This document shows, one piece after another, positions 27,301-39,255 of a stretch of DNA of 64,000 nt; the stretch's first letter is position 1, and each line of letters opens with the position of its first letter. Both the position numbers and the translations under genes were made by a program. This DNA is from Lunularia cruciata (lineage: Eukaryota > Streptophyta > Marchantiopsida > Lunulariales > Lunulariaceae), in NCBI GenBank assembly GCA_948567375.1, contig OX419756.1, positions 56,930,333 through 56,994,332 of the forward strand. Reading direction: 5' to 3'. The notes below the pieces were generated by a model. That model had not been told where the DNA came from. It did not search any database and was given only the letters and a program-made list of their open reading frames with translations.

Positions 27301-30300
27301 AGATCTGTCTTTAGCGTATTAATATGACGTCTTTAACAGATAAGAAATACGAAGGAAATCCAAAATTGGAATGGTCAAGCTCCTCTACTCTCGTGTCAGA
27401 AAGGAGAACAGTGCCCACCTCCACAGTCCACTCTCATTGTCAGTGAGTCAGCTCTTCCTCTCTGATCTTTATCGGCCGTAAACTGGCAGGGGGAATTCGA
27501 AGCCTTGAACGTCACGCAGTCAGTCTGACGTGCGTGCTTGCTTCCCTTGATCCCAAAGTCAGTTCGCTGCTGCTGTATTCTGCGTGTCTAGACATGAGGA
27601 GATTGAACAATTGTCCCTCATTTCCTACTCAAGCAACTTGCTTGGTTGGTCTTACTCACCTAATAGTGAGTGAAGCTATCTCCAACTTAAGTCAAGAGCT
27701 TCGACGGAGACAGATTAGATTGTCAGCCCTTAGTCTACTCTGAATTGATAGAACAGGGACTGAATGACAAAATGGCTGATTGTGAGTGACTGCATATCTT
27801 ACAGATCCTGCATATCCTTCATTTTTCCTGTGAGTGACTGCATATCCTTCATTTTTCCTACGCGGTCGCCTTTTTCTTCATATCTTACAGGCTGAGGGAC
27901 AATATTTCGATTTTCTACCGGAGCCGTCAAGTAAACACTTCACGTCAAACATATACATCGAGCTAACTTATCCTCTCTAATTTCCCCGTAACAACATCCT
28001 CATCATAACGATCATGATCTCCTTCCTCTTCAGGCACAACCAAGTGCTCTGGACCTCCCATTGTGGTGTCTTACTCCGCGCTTCTCATTCGACCTTCAAT
28101 ATCGATTAAGATTTTCTCTTGTTCTGGTTCTTCTCCGAGCTTCTTCTTCTTTTTCGTCGCACTAACACCACTGCAACTGCAGTTGCTTGTTTCCGGTGAT
28201 CGAAATTTGCCACCGCTGGACTGTATGGGTACTCGGAGAATTTGACAAAGCAGCGCTAAGAATTGACTAACTGGGCGAGAGCAAATGCAAATTGTTGTAG
28301 TGTCAGCAAGGTCGTGAGCAACTTTTATTGGACGCCCTGAAAAGTGCGCGAGAATCGAGGCAAGAGCACCTTCCACGTGGTTACACGTGGTGCCATGATT
28401 TATCCACCGTATATTGGTGTGCAAGAAATTTAAATTGCAGTAGTGTATTTGTCGGTACAGTTGACACCCACGAATTATAAAGTCTCTTTATTAGTCTGAG
28501 AAGGATTGAGGCTATCGACGGTGTTTGTCATATCCACGCCATAATCTGGGGGTCTCTTCGAGGAGGCCGTTATGATCTGACGGCTGCAGCCGGTGATCCG
28601 GGAAACTAGACGGCCATGGTAAAGGTGGAGATCGGCTTAAGGGTCGATTAAGGCCAAGGCAGAAGTGAAGGGGGGACAAGAAGGACAGAGATTTCAGAAC
28701 AGGGCTCATAATGTTGTCGGCTGGCTGAAGAGATGAGATGAGCGGAGGTACTTCCTTGCAAGCAATCAAAGAGAAAGCAAAGAAAACAGATGTAAAGCAT
28801 TTGCTGGGTGTTGCTGGAATTGTTGGTCACCAGAACTGGAGAAATGGCAGCAACTTCGGTGCTCTGTGATTGTGTGCTGACTACGGATGATGGGAAAAAC
28901 TCCAAATCGTTCCAAGTGCACAAAAGAAAAAGTGAATGCTGGACCCGTCGCTTCCCTAGGACCGGTTCAGCTCAGCAGGGACAAGAGTCTTTTTTTGCTG
29001 TCTTATGTTCCAAGCCTCCAATCTCATGCAGTCCAGTACTGTAGGTTAGATTTCACTTCTGAGCACGCCAATGCATTGCAATGCCTTGCCTTAGGTTGCG
29101 TTGGGACTCGGTTGATCGACGAGGAACGCAAGTGAAGTTCGCACGGGTACCTGAGAACTACTATCGATGGTAATAAGGTGAATAGTACACGGAGTAACTG
29201 GCCGATCAGGGCCCGCAATATAGACATAGATGTACATGAACTCAAAGATTGAGGAGGAGACTTTAGCAAGTGTACATTCAACCCAAGTACAACAAATGAT
29301 TCATGCGAACTTAGGTCCACAATCCACCGCCTGATGAATGTGATACACGAGACCGACCGTAAGACTAAGGGAGGTCCGATCAGGAAATGAATTCAATGGG
29401 TAATCACTTTGGATTTAATATCTTATTGAAAGGGAAGAGATATTGCTTTGGACGAACTGGTGTTCTTAATTCTGCATGGATAAGGTGACCTACTCTTGCT
29501 TCGAGCCGATCGGTGACAGTGATTTATACTACGGTGGAAGATTTCAAAGGACCCAACGACAAGCAAAATCTTAGAAGCTCCTGCGTTGTTGGTGAAGAAA
29601 AGCTTTCGAGAGCACAAAGAGCAATATAAACTAGACAGAAAATTGTCGTATGACGGTACGATGGATGGATGCGTGGATTAGAACTTATGAAACAAGCTTC
29701 ACCTAATTTTAAGCTTCACCCAATATTGTCCGTAGAGCTGTAGACAGCCCAGGGCTCGGAAACTGTATCCGCTGAAGTCGGCAAGGAGGACACGAAACTG
29801 ACTCTTGCTTTTGCCTCCACATTGGAATGAAGTGCGGTCGGTGAGGAGGAGAATGGTGCCGAGAGATTTTGGTGAAAGGGAAACAAATCTTGAGGTCCTC
29901 AGAATGTTGGAGGGGATCAAGCTGAGGGAGGGGCACCTGTCTGGAATGAGTAAGTAGGCAAGTGAGTGGTGGGTGTCAGAAGCTTTAACGGGATGGACGC
30001 CAGCAGCTACGAGACCCACCAAAGGCGAAGCACCGGAAATGCTGATCAAATTTGTGGAGCCAGATTAGATTGATCATACGGTATACTGCCAACGTTAAGT
30101 CGACGACTCTACAGTAGTCCGTCCTATCACTATGGGTGGCTGGATGGGAACTAACCGGCGGTGACCCGGGAACAAATTCAAGTAAGAGTGGCCTGGAAGA
30201 TGAAGTGCAATGTTGAAAACCAAAGGTTTCAGCATCGGACGGGGCATAAATTGAACGATGATAATGTTGGCGAGAGTGAGCATTTATTGCAAGGTGCATG

Positions 30301-33281
30301 CATGGAGGAGATGAGAGTCGTTGGATTGCGGTTTGAGGGGGCGTGATGACATGCTTACGTCGTCAAGTCTGAGAATCGTCAGGAGAAAGGCGGCTCCACT
30401 ACTGGATCACCCTGTGTATTTACCTCGTCATACAATTTGTCTCCCATCCGAGATCTTCAACCGAGGAGCTCCAAGAGGACGCCAATCGGAGTGAGGATGA
30501 GAGAGGTGGGGAGGCAATGTGCGAAGAAAAGAAGAAGTGGAGAGGAGATTTTAGATAGAGAGAAGTCCTTGTAAGGTTTTGTATCAAGTGTGTGAAGTTT
30601 GCTCTATCTCGGAATCTGTGGTCTGTAAACCCCGTGGAAAGTTCCAGAGGCGCCCATGATTGGGATCCAGAGGTCCCTATAGCGTAAGGAGGGAGAGGTA
30701 GCTGCCTCCCTCGAAGCGAAGGAAGCTAAGGGTAGGGCAGGAACTACTCCTGTGCTACTCGAGTCGAGAGCTCCTCGTCCTGTACAGACCCGGTTCAAGA
30801 GTGCAGGATAGGGACAGTGGTCAGCAAGCTTGACCTGGCAGATCTCCAGAAGGTGGGCGTGTCTACTAGAAATCAACCTATCAAACATTGCTTGCAAAAG
30901 CAAAGAAAACTCAGCCGTCCTTCCCATCCCATCCTGCTGCCCGTGGCTTGGTTGTTGTTGATGCCCAACAATTCAGCTATCACCGAGTGGCCTGCTGGCT
31001 TTGCTTCAGGCGATGGTCAGAGTCTCCCGGGAGAAACTGTGCACGCGCAGTCTAGGCTCTTACCTTGCAATTTCTGTCGTCATGGGAAGCCTGTTGGGTG
31101 GGGTGGTACAATGTTCAATTTCCTCTGTTGAAACGCATAGAACTTAACATTCTGAGGGGGTCCTTCAACCTCAGCACTTTTCTGTGCTTACGCCCCAAAA
31201 TATTCGCTTTGTCCTACCATGGAATCATGATTACTTGTGGCATCTTTGAGCTTACATGGTAGGCAACCTTCGCTTTGTGCTCTCCTGTCGGCCTCCAAAA
31301 ACGTGACTTCTGTGCAATACTTGCGATAATTTCCCACGTACCCATCTCTTTTATGACCATAGACAGTTATACTTTGTTCTGGTGCTGGCTTCTGAAGTTC
31401 TGGTGAGTCCAAGTCAAAGATGCCTCACAATAACACTCATACCATCTTCTGTTCTGCTCCTTTTTGCAGGCCCCTCTGCGCGAACTTTTCTTCTGAAAAC
31501 CATGCAATTTGGCCAGTCAGAAGAAGACTATGATCTTTTAGAAATTCTAGCGACGACAATACCACCGCTTCTGAACTCCTCTAGAAGTTCAGATTCTATT
31601 TCTTCCTTCCTTGAGTATGCACTATCTGTGAAAATCGACAATAATTAACGAATGAACCAAGCTCTAGTGTATATCAGGCCAGCTCACAAATTGTCTGGTA
31701 CTGCTAATTGCAGTATTATGATTATTTCAGTCCTTCGAAGATTTACGGTCCCTTTCTTAGACTAGTCTGAGAGCTTTATTATTTCAGGTTATATTACAGC
31801 ACATACGAAAACGAACTGGCAATGTAGTAAAATCCACACATTTTTTGAGTTAACACTTTCCAGTCATTATAATGGGCTGGATAATGTAGTAAATCTTTTA
31901 TCGTTTCTCTTAAATTTCACCGAGGTTTTCTAAGCTACTGACAAAAAGATCTGCCAGTATGTTCAAAATTTGGCACACGGATTTTATTGCATATGTTGTT
32001 CAGATTGATTGAACACGCAGATACTATCAAAGATCACCCTCTGGTCATTTATATTCTGAGCCATACCACCATTGATAGAGCTCCTTTGGCCTTTTCTTCT
32101 TTGTGGGGTAAATCCATCCTGGGGCCTCGTGAAGCATGACGATCTTAGCCTTGCGACTTAGGAGAACGTTAAACGCTGCCTATACCTTGGATCCACCGAA
32201 ACTTTCCCCCTCAAACGCGCTGGCAAGAGAAAACTGACATAAACACAATCATGACGGGGCTTCTGCAGTAGGGCATTTTCAAGAGCGCTGCGGAGATCAT
32301 GGGCGAACAAGCATTCAGGTATGGTGAGCTCACTTGGCAGAATTCATCATACGACAATTCTCCATCCAACAGTTATTCCAAAGCCGGCTTTCATTTGAAA
32401 ATTTCCGGAGGACACCGTGTACCGAGTTGGATGTCCATTCAACTCTTAAGACTCTCAAGAAGACTTCAAGAATTCTACGATTTTGAAAGTACCAAGGATC
32501 TGCCAACAATTCTAAAGCGTCACGTAAACTTGATTAGGTCAAAGCCACATTCCAGCATCAAAATAAGCCTAATGAACGATTCTACCGTTTCTTTCTATCA
32601 GTCACTCGACTCATGACGCAAACCCATTCACCATCCAGTGATGCTTACGGAAACTGACTAAGCAAAGGTGAAATGTTTTTCAAGAGACTCCAGTCAATAT
32701 GCCCAGGGAATGCAATTTGTAGTAGAGATTTTATTCCATACATGAGTAAGAACAGACAGGACCGCTGAGAGCCGGGCATCTATCTCCTTGAGACCCGGTG
32801 GGGCGGCACAGTTCGCCGGCTGCACCACAAAAGGGGGCCACGCAGAAAACTACCTTTCTCTGCGTTCCACAGCAGCAGATTATCAGGCCGTCCCAAGATT
32901 CGTTAGCTTCTCATTTCGTACCGAGAAATTGCACTCCCTATCAGGGTTAGTGTTTAATCAAATGGGATTAAAGACTAACCACGTAGGAAATATTACTCAA
33001 GGGATTTCTGCTACGGAACTAATCTTGCTCTCTAATCTAGTTGACGAATTCTAATGTTTCTGTACACACAGGAAGATTACCTATAATTCGCGGTGAGCGA
33101 CCGTTCAAAGGATTGCCTCATCTAGACTATGTTCATGTAGAAATGCGCCGAGTCAAGAGATTTAGAGTAAGGAAGTGACAAGCGTATGTGGAAGCACTAC
33201 CATTAACTAAGGTCAAAAACTAAACTGCCAAATAGGCGCATTTCTCAACGTCGCTGTCGGAAATTCACAATCCCCAGAAAT
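24400..33281. other. Higher-GC intergenic sequence downstream of the MYB gene
   Basis: Base composition is more balanced than at 10-24 kb. Open frames are many but short (up to 117 codons), lie on both strands and match nothing I recognise. Examples are a 116-codon frame at 29699-30049 (-) and a 105-codon frame at 32299-32616 (+). A 17-bp tandem repeat beginning AAGCTTCACC lies at about 29695-29728. Only the tiny insertion at 27805-27878 can be assigned. Confidence 0.4.
27805..27878 (+). mobile_element. Tiny (74-bp) 3'-end insertion of the R2-like element with 12-bp target-site duplication
   Basis: The host sequence CATATCTTACAG occurs at 27793-27804 and again at 27879-27890. The insert ends with CCTACGCGGTCGCCTTT, the extreme 3' end of the retroelement family. 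Only about 35 bases of true element sequence are present. The rest is a second copy of CCTTCATTTTTCCT joined through a 17-base copy of nearby host sequence (27782-27798 repeated at 27830-27846), as expected if the reverse transcriptase switched template. Confidence 0.75.
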
Positions 33282-36133
33282 CTAGAAGTCCCACAACAAA
33301 ACTCGGCTCGGACCACCTCCTAGATCCATGTTAACATTGCTGCTTTCATTGTTCCGCAAGGTTGTTGGATCACCCAACCACAACTGATCTGTAGGCTTTG
33401 AAACGTGGTTTCCATAGACACCACCGGTGTGATGGCCATGGGGTCTAGGCATTGATGCACCTTGCTCCATGTGCGCTGCAATAAAGCGCTCGATGAGACG
33501 CGGAGATGCGGACGCTAAGTTCCCAAGGAGATCCTCAGAGATTCTCGCGTTCACCAGCGACTGCCCAATTCCTAGGTTGAAATTTGCACAGGGATGACCG
33601 GAATGTAACATTTGTAATCCCTGATTATGATTTATTGCCCGGATAAGCTCATGGCTGGCGATGCTCGAAGTAGTTCCATCTGGTCGAGCTGCGTTCTTAT
33701 TGAGGTGGAAGAAGTCTCCTTTGCTTTGCAATATGAAATCACCGGAAAGATCAGGGCCCTGATATCCTTCACCCTGATGCCCCGGTCTCCCAATGGCAAG
33801 GTTTCCAAGTACAGGTAGTGTCGGAGAGAGTCTGTTGCTGCTGTTGCTCGTCGACAGCGACCTGACAAGAGGATTTCCGTGCAGCATGGAACTTTGCTGG
33901 CATAAAGCCTGACTAGGCTGCTGATCGTGGGAGTGGGATGAGCCCTTCCCACCACCGCTTAGCCCCTTCTCCGAACCAATATTTTCGCCGTTGTCAATTT
34001 GCTGCACATGAGGACTAACAATTTCCGGGTTCACTATTTCTGGGTCGGTGAACCCGCCACTCATATCTGAAAAACTCGCACTCTCCGCGTACATTTCCTC
34101 CAAGGACATATCATCCATAGCTTTCGAGTGATACTCTCTAAGTTTTCTGCCTTCGGGATGCTGATCCTGCGAGTCAGTGTAGGGCTTGGCACACTGCCTC
34201 ACGGCCTTGCTCAGAAGACTGTCGCTGAAACACCTTCGTGCCGCTTGCTGATTTCCAGCAAGGTCCAACAAGATCTCTGAAATCGGTTTGTGAGTGACTG
34301 GATCAATGCCCATGTCACACAGTTTTTTCTTCAACCGAGTATTCCAGTGATTCTTGATGTCGTTGTCCGTTCGCCCCGGTAGCCTAGCCGCAATGAGTGA
34401 CCACCTGCAAAACAAAAGCACGTCAATGAGTAACAATGGCAACCAATTGCGCCTCCGTGAAAGTCGGACCTTGGAGAAATGAACGCCATCACTGACGTGA
34501 ACTTCACAGTGCTTCGCAGTCCCAGCCCAAGTTCGTCGTAACTAAAGCGAACAAACCTCAAGCAAGCGCTTGATAACCGGAGATTACAATCTAATTCGGT
34601 TTACTGGCCAATTCCTTGATGCTTGAAGATGACCTGCTTTGTGAGCCCGTGAAGTGCTGGCAAACAGACGAAAACCTGAGGTTTTCGTGGAGAAAGTACC
34701 TGCTTCCGAAAGACGCATGAAGATCCACTATGAGCTTCTCCTCCTCGGGGGAGAAGTTTCCGTGTTTGATATCGGGGCGAAGATAATTGGTCCATCTCAA
34801 TCGGCAGCTTTTACCGCATCTCTGCAGGCCTGTACCATGAAGACATTTCAATATCGTCAAGTTCAGAGCGGCCCCGGAGTGAAGACGTGAATTACGAACA
34901 AGACCGCATCAAGGTTCTAGAAAACTCAAGAGTCGCGAAAACTGTTGTCGAAGGTTGCAGTAGCTTAAATCAAGTGTAGCGTAGAGTTAGACCTAGAATC
35001 GGCTCCTTCTAGATAGCGACATGCTTCCAACCCCGTGATTCTTTGACACATTGTTAATAGAACGACACTAGCCTTGAGCAAAAATGTGGGATTATTATTC
35101 CACTGCCGTAGGTCAGGACCCACCGACCTACATATCACTTGAGCTCGCGAGATGAAACTTGTAAAGCTTCATAAGTTTCAGAATACGGTATCCACAGACG
35201 GTATCAGCTCGATCTACGCTGCTCTACTGTTCATGACCTGATCTCTACCTTGGTCAAATTGGTAATGTGATCACATCTCGTCAGACGATACATTGAGAGT
35301 TGGAATCTACATTAAGGTAAGCGGCCACCAACAGTGTGAACCATATTTCTAGGCCACCGTGACCTTTCCTAACAAGATCCTCACGGTCTCAAGGAAACTT
35401 TCGAAGGCCAAGGAGTGTGTGGGAACAAGCACCTGTCATTGATCTCATTAGTCTGAAGGTTAATGACTTAGGGCCCGAGCAGAAAGGTGGAGTCTGGACT
35501 TGAGAGGATACAGCATTAGGCCGACGAACGAGAACGTTCTGGTGGTGTGGGACAGGTTCCTGAACGACAAAATTGTTCAAAACGTCTGACAGTGGCAGGA
35601 GAATATCACATCATCCGGAAAAGAAACGAGGACGATAGACAATCGTTAGGCCTCGAAACTTTCCAGTTTAACTTTTGTCCTAATGTGCTTTTCACAACGC
35701 TGCAGCATGTGAAATACACCTTCGAACGGACTCCCAACTTTGAAGTAAAGAAGAGATACATGTAAACGTGATGAACCACGATGACTCATGAAGGTTTTTG
35801 ACGCGGGTCGACTATATTGGTTGGCGGACTAGGTCTTAAATGAGTCAAGGGAGCCGCCAACCGCAACTCAATATGCCCTTGTCGCCTGAGGCCAAATCTG
35901 CCTGGAAAGTCGTTGAAAACAGGTGTGTAGCGATGGCATCTTTCTTCCTTACTGCTACTTTCAATCGAAAAAATATCCACACGGGGCTCAAAAGCGAACG
36001 TACCTGCTTTGCGCCCCACGCTCCGCCAGTGACCTGTGCCATGAGCCTCTATATACTTTCTCAACTTCTCATCCTCTTCCGTAGTCCAGGCTCCCTTGCG
36101 AAGGTCTTCGCAATCTTTCACAGACCTGGTCAT
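33282..36133 (-). CDS. R2R3-MYB transcription factor, three exons, about 460 aa
   Basis: A nuclear DNA-binding regulator. Exon 1 is 36133-36004, exon 2 is 34829-34700 and exon 3 is 34404-33282; introns of 1,174 and 295 bp have GT...AG ends. Exons 1 and 2 are 130 nt each, the usual plant R2R3 layout. R2 has Trp16, Trp36 and Trp56. R3 has Phe69, Trp88 and Trp107, with [14 protein letters not shown] at 95-108. The bHLH-interaction motif seen in some MYBs is not met, because the expected basic residue at 83 is Ser. [19 protein letters not shown] follows R3 and resembles the MYB35/MYB80 (tapetum and pollen) lineage. The C-terminus is Ser/Asn/Gly/His-rich and ends SRVLLWDF. The start is supported by an in-frame TAG at 36176-36178. 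The N-terminus ([14 protein letters not shown]) lacks the common MGR..CC opening. R2R3 identity is secure; the subgroup and a sporogenous role are inference. Confidence 0.95.
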
Positions 36134-38329
36134 CCTGTTTGTCTGGGTTTGGAAGATGGTAAGGATTGCAATGCTCTAATCTGTGTACGTACTACTAGTC
36201 AACCCGATGAACTTTGAGCAAACGGTGATCTCTCCTAGGGTCGCTTTCAGGTGATGTGGGCTGTGTCTTGTATATGCATTACAAAATAGGGATTAGGAGT
36301 TCGGATAATTATCAGAAGGGCTAATAATGAAAGGAATTCTAAAGAAGAGGTAGAGCACAGCGCTAAGTAGAAGAGCGGATCTTGAGACTCGAATGTTAAA
36401 AAGGAAGGGAATGCGTCGAAGGGAAGACCAAAAGAACTCTGCACATGGGGGACTGCGTAAGCAATTGTCACGAGCTTTGACAAATTACGAAACTTGGACC
36501 TCTTATTCTCAAGAAGTGTCCCACTTGGCGCGAAGCCTATCGTTCAACTTCCACGGCAATCAGTCCAATACCCATTTTTGTCGGTGCTAACTTAACTGGT
36601 CGATGTCCAGCCTTCCTTCGGCTTCGGTGTAGGAAGTTTGGTTGCAAGAGAGGAGATATCCCGCTGCAAGTATATGCTGTCCACCGTTGATATCGTACGA
36701 GCTTCAAGCGGCATCAGAGGACGGTACAGGTAACTCTCTCGTTTCTCACCGAGAAAACTGCACAACTCACCGACACTCAATTTGAGCAAACGATATTCAC
36801 TCCAAGGGTAGAGTCCGAATGACCGGATGTTCCTGAGTCGCCCTTATGTTACAGTGGTCACACACCGGCTAACTGAGTCCAAGACAGATGATATGCCCAT
36901 TCCGGATGCAAGTGAAGCTTTGACAGTGTGAGCTGATAGGTGTCTGGCACGAAACTGTGTAACCAAGTGAGGTGATCCTAATGAGCAGTTCACTTGTTCC
37001 GATACTTTCAGAAGAGTGGTGGTAGCAGTAGAGGAGCAGTCAAGATCTGCTTCAATGCTCGAAACAAGGAAGCGTCGAACCAGGTTGTGGTTTCCCGGGT
37101 GTACACTGGGAACACAGCACGTGCACATGCATCAATGCCTGTTGGCACAAAATCTTTTGAAGTGCAACACCTCCTTGCTTCACGCACACAGTGACTGCAC
37201 TCGAACAATCCGCTCCTCGTCTCTCTTCGCTACAGGGCAGGCTCCTCCAACAGTGACAAGATCCGAAGAGGGCACCAGCTCATGATCAACAGCTACAGTA
37301 AAAGTACTATCGGGACGGAGTGCACAGAGATCAGATGAGTAAAGAGGCACCGCTGCAGTAGTAATAGTGGTGGGAAGAATGGAAGGAGCGAGGTGCAGCA
37401 GGTTAAATAAGATGGGACGGGATGGAATGAGATGGAATGGAACGGGAGTTGGATAGATAGGAGAAGAAGCCAAGGAAGCAGAAGGAAAGTATGGCTTCTC
37501 AGCGCGTTCGTTTTCTATGCCTTTGAATCCCTTCTCTCTCGCACCACCTGTCCTTGCTGTCTGTCTGTTGCTGCGCAGAGACTTGCCCAGGCCTTCCGAG
37601 CGATGATCCTTTCTCAGCAGTAGACGACGCAGAAACTCTTCCGATGCCCAATCCTTCTTCTCTGTGCTACTACGGTATCAGAGAGCATCCGCCTCCCCTC
37701 TGATCAATCTCTCCCTACCTCCCTGTCCTTCCACCGCCTCGCCCGCTGCCATCCTCTGCTGCGTGCACACACTCCCAGTCCCAGGCCTGCCTGCACACTC
37801 TCTACCTTTGCCTGCATACACCTGCTCCTATCCCGGAACGCTGCCTGTACTCCCTACAAAAGACGAAAAGACTCTCCTGGTACGCACCATCGCCTACCTT
37901 TGCTTTTTCTCCTCCTCTTCCTAAGCACAGCTCCCGATGCCCTTCCCACCACCGTATTCGTCTCTTTCTACTTCTCTCACAACCTGATATACGTATTAAC
38001 TGGAGACTCTATGTATATGTTGAATGTCTACAACCTCCAAATACCAATACGACGAAGGAAATTACAGTCCCGGGTATAGCGCAGGCGTATTCAGCGAATT
38101 CTGCATTCATAATTCGACAGAGTTGCGGTGCACATTCCGCATCGTCCGAGTTAAGGAAATGCGCGGAATACATCTGAGTGATATGGGCACCACGCAGGAC
38201 ATCCATGTAATCCAGATAATACGACGCCGTCGTTCTTCATACGGTAACTAATTAAAAGCAACACCATGGGAAAGCACGTTCAAAACTAATCGAAAGACGA
38301 GGATGAGTCCGGGCACACTCTAACGGTCC
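36134..38329. other. Upstream region of the MYB gene
   Basis: This is where the promoter and 5' UTR of the minus-strand MYB gene should lie. A TATA-like CATATACAAG (minus strand) sits near 36270-36280, about 140 bp before the start codon; this is weak evidence. At 37,180-37,940 the plus strand is pyrimidine-rich with short open frames that match nothing known. Confidence 0.35.
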
Positions 38330-38680
38330 AGAGTTGACGGGCGGTAAAAGCTGGAGAGAGCCCTCACCGGCAGGGAGAGAGAAAGAGAAACGGCGGCCGG
38401 TAAAGCCAAATGTGGAATTGAGAAGAGAGAGTGCAGGTCCACGGGCGGCGCCGTACTACAAACGGGTCAACCCAGTCAACCCTGCTCGGACCCGGGCGAG
38501 TAAGAGAGCAGAATCCGGGCGAGGGCGGGCGGCCCGGTCACTTGAAAGAAGAAGTACTGAATTGTTTGACCGTTGACCGGTGTGTGCATCATCATCTCCT
38601 CTCGATGAATGATATGCGCATCATGACGGGCACATCATCAGAAGACTCAGGGGCCCCCTGGGGACCCGCCATGGACGTCA
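38330..38680. other. GC-rich, CpG-rich block upstream of the MYB gene
   Basis: This is the most GC-rich stretch of the window, with GGGCGGTAAAAGC, CGGCGGCCGG and several CCGGGCGAG-type repeats (CCCGGGCGAG, TCCGGGCGAGGGCGGG). It lies about 2.2 kb upstream of the MYB start codon and carries few of the TG/CA changes seen in the transposons. It could be a promoter or first non-coding exon. No transcript signal proves this. Confidence 0.3.
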
Positions 38681-39005
38681 TAAGTGAATCTAGCGGATTG
38701 TTAAGTTAAAGAAAGCCTCCCCTGCCATTAGCCTGTCCAACGGCTCTGTTATTTTAGCGGGTGGGACCGCTCTCCGCTATTTCTTCCTCCTCCTTGCTTA
38801 CTTAGCTGCTTAATGCGCAGTCGCAATTAGAATCCCAGAGATGGACTTAACTTTGGCGCTTCGACTGAACGGCACCCCAAGTTGGCAGAAAGACTTAGCA
38901 GTACCCAAGGATCTGACGTGGGCTTAGCCAGTCCGCGCTGGCACTGGTATTCAGATTTTGCTAGATTTTCCTCTGGTAAATATTTCTTATCACGTAAAAG
39001 TAAGT

Positions 39006-39016
39006 TTAACTTAAAC
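39006..39016. repeat. Target-site duplication, left (11 bp)
   Basis: TTAACTTAAAC, identical to 42749-42759. The pair brackets the full-length non-LTR element exactly. Confidence 0.92.
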
Positions 39017-39125
39017 GGAAAATGGCAACCGCGTAGGAAAAACGAAGGAGGGGAAGACCCCATCAAGCCTCACAAGGGAGAGACAAAAATGGTAACAGGG
39101 GCCCAAGCCCCTATAGAGTCTACAT
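39017..39125 (-). other. Conserved 3'-terminal block of the R2-like family
   Basis: Versions of this block of about 100 nt recur at 11.04, 24.29, 27.85, 46.34, 47.07, 50.8 and 52.4 kb. It contains a GGGGC/GCCCC palindrome, GTCTCTCCCTTGT, TTGATGGGGTCTTCC, a T-rich run and CTACGCGGTYGCC at the end. It is the most conserved non-coding part of the family. By analogy with R2 3' UTRs it is probably what the reverse transcriptase recognises (inference). Confidence 0.8.
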
Positions 39126-39255
39126 GAGAAATCTGCCCCACCGCACCTAAGATATCCGAGCTATGCAAGTCGTACGGTCTACACTCAACTGGAGCATCCG
39201 AAGAAACATCACCTAATGTGATTGCTCTCCTATGGATTGCACCAGCCACAACCCT

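Noticed and set aside
29699-30049. Overlapping open frames of 116 and 75 codons
   Set aside because: Overlap each other in different frames and show no conserved motif.
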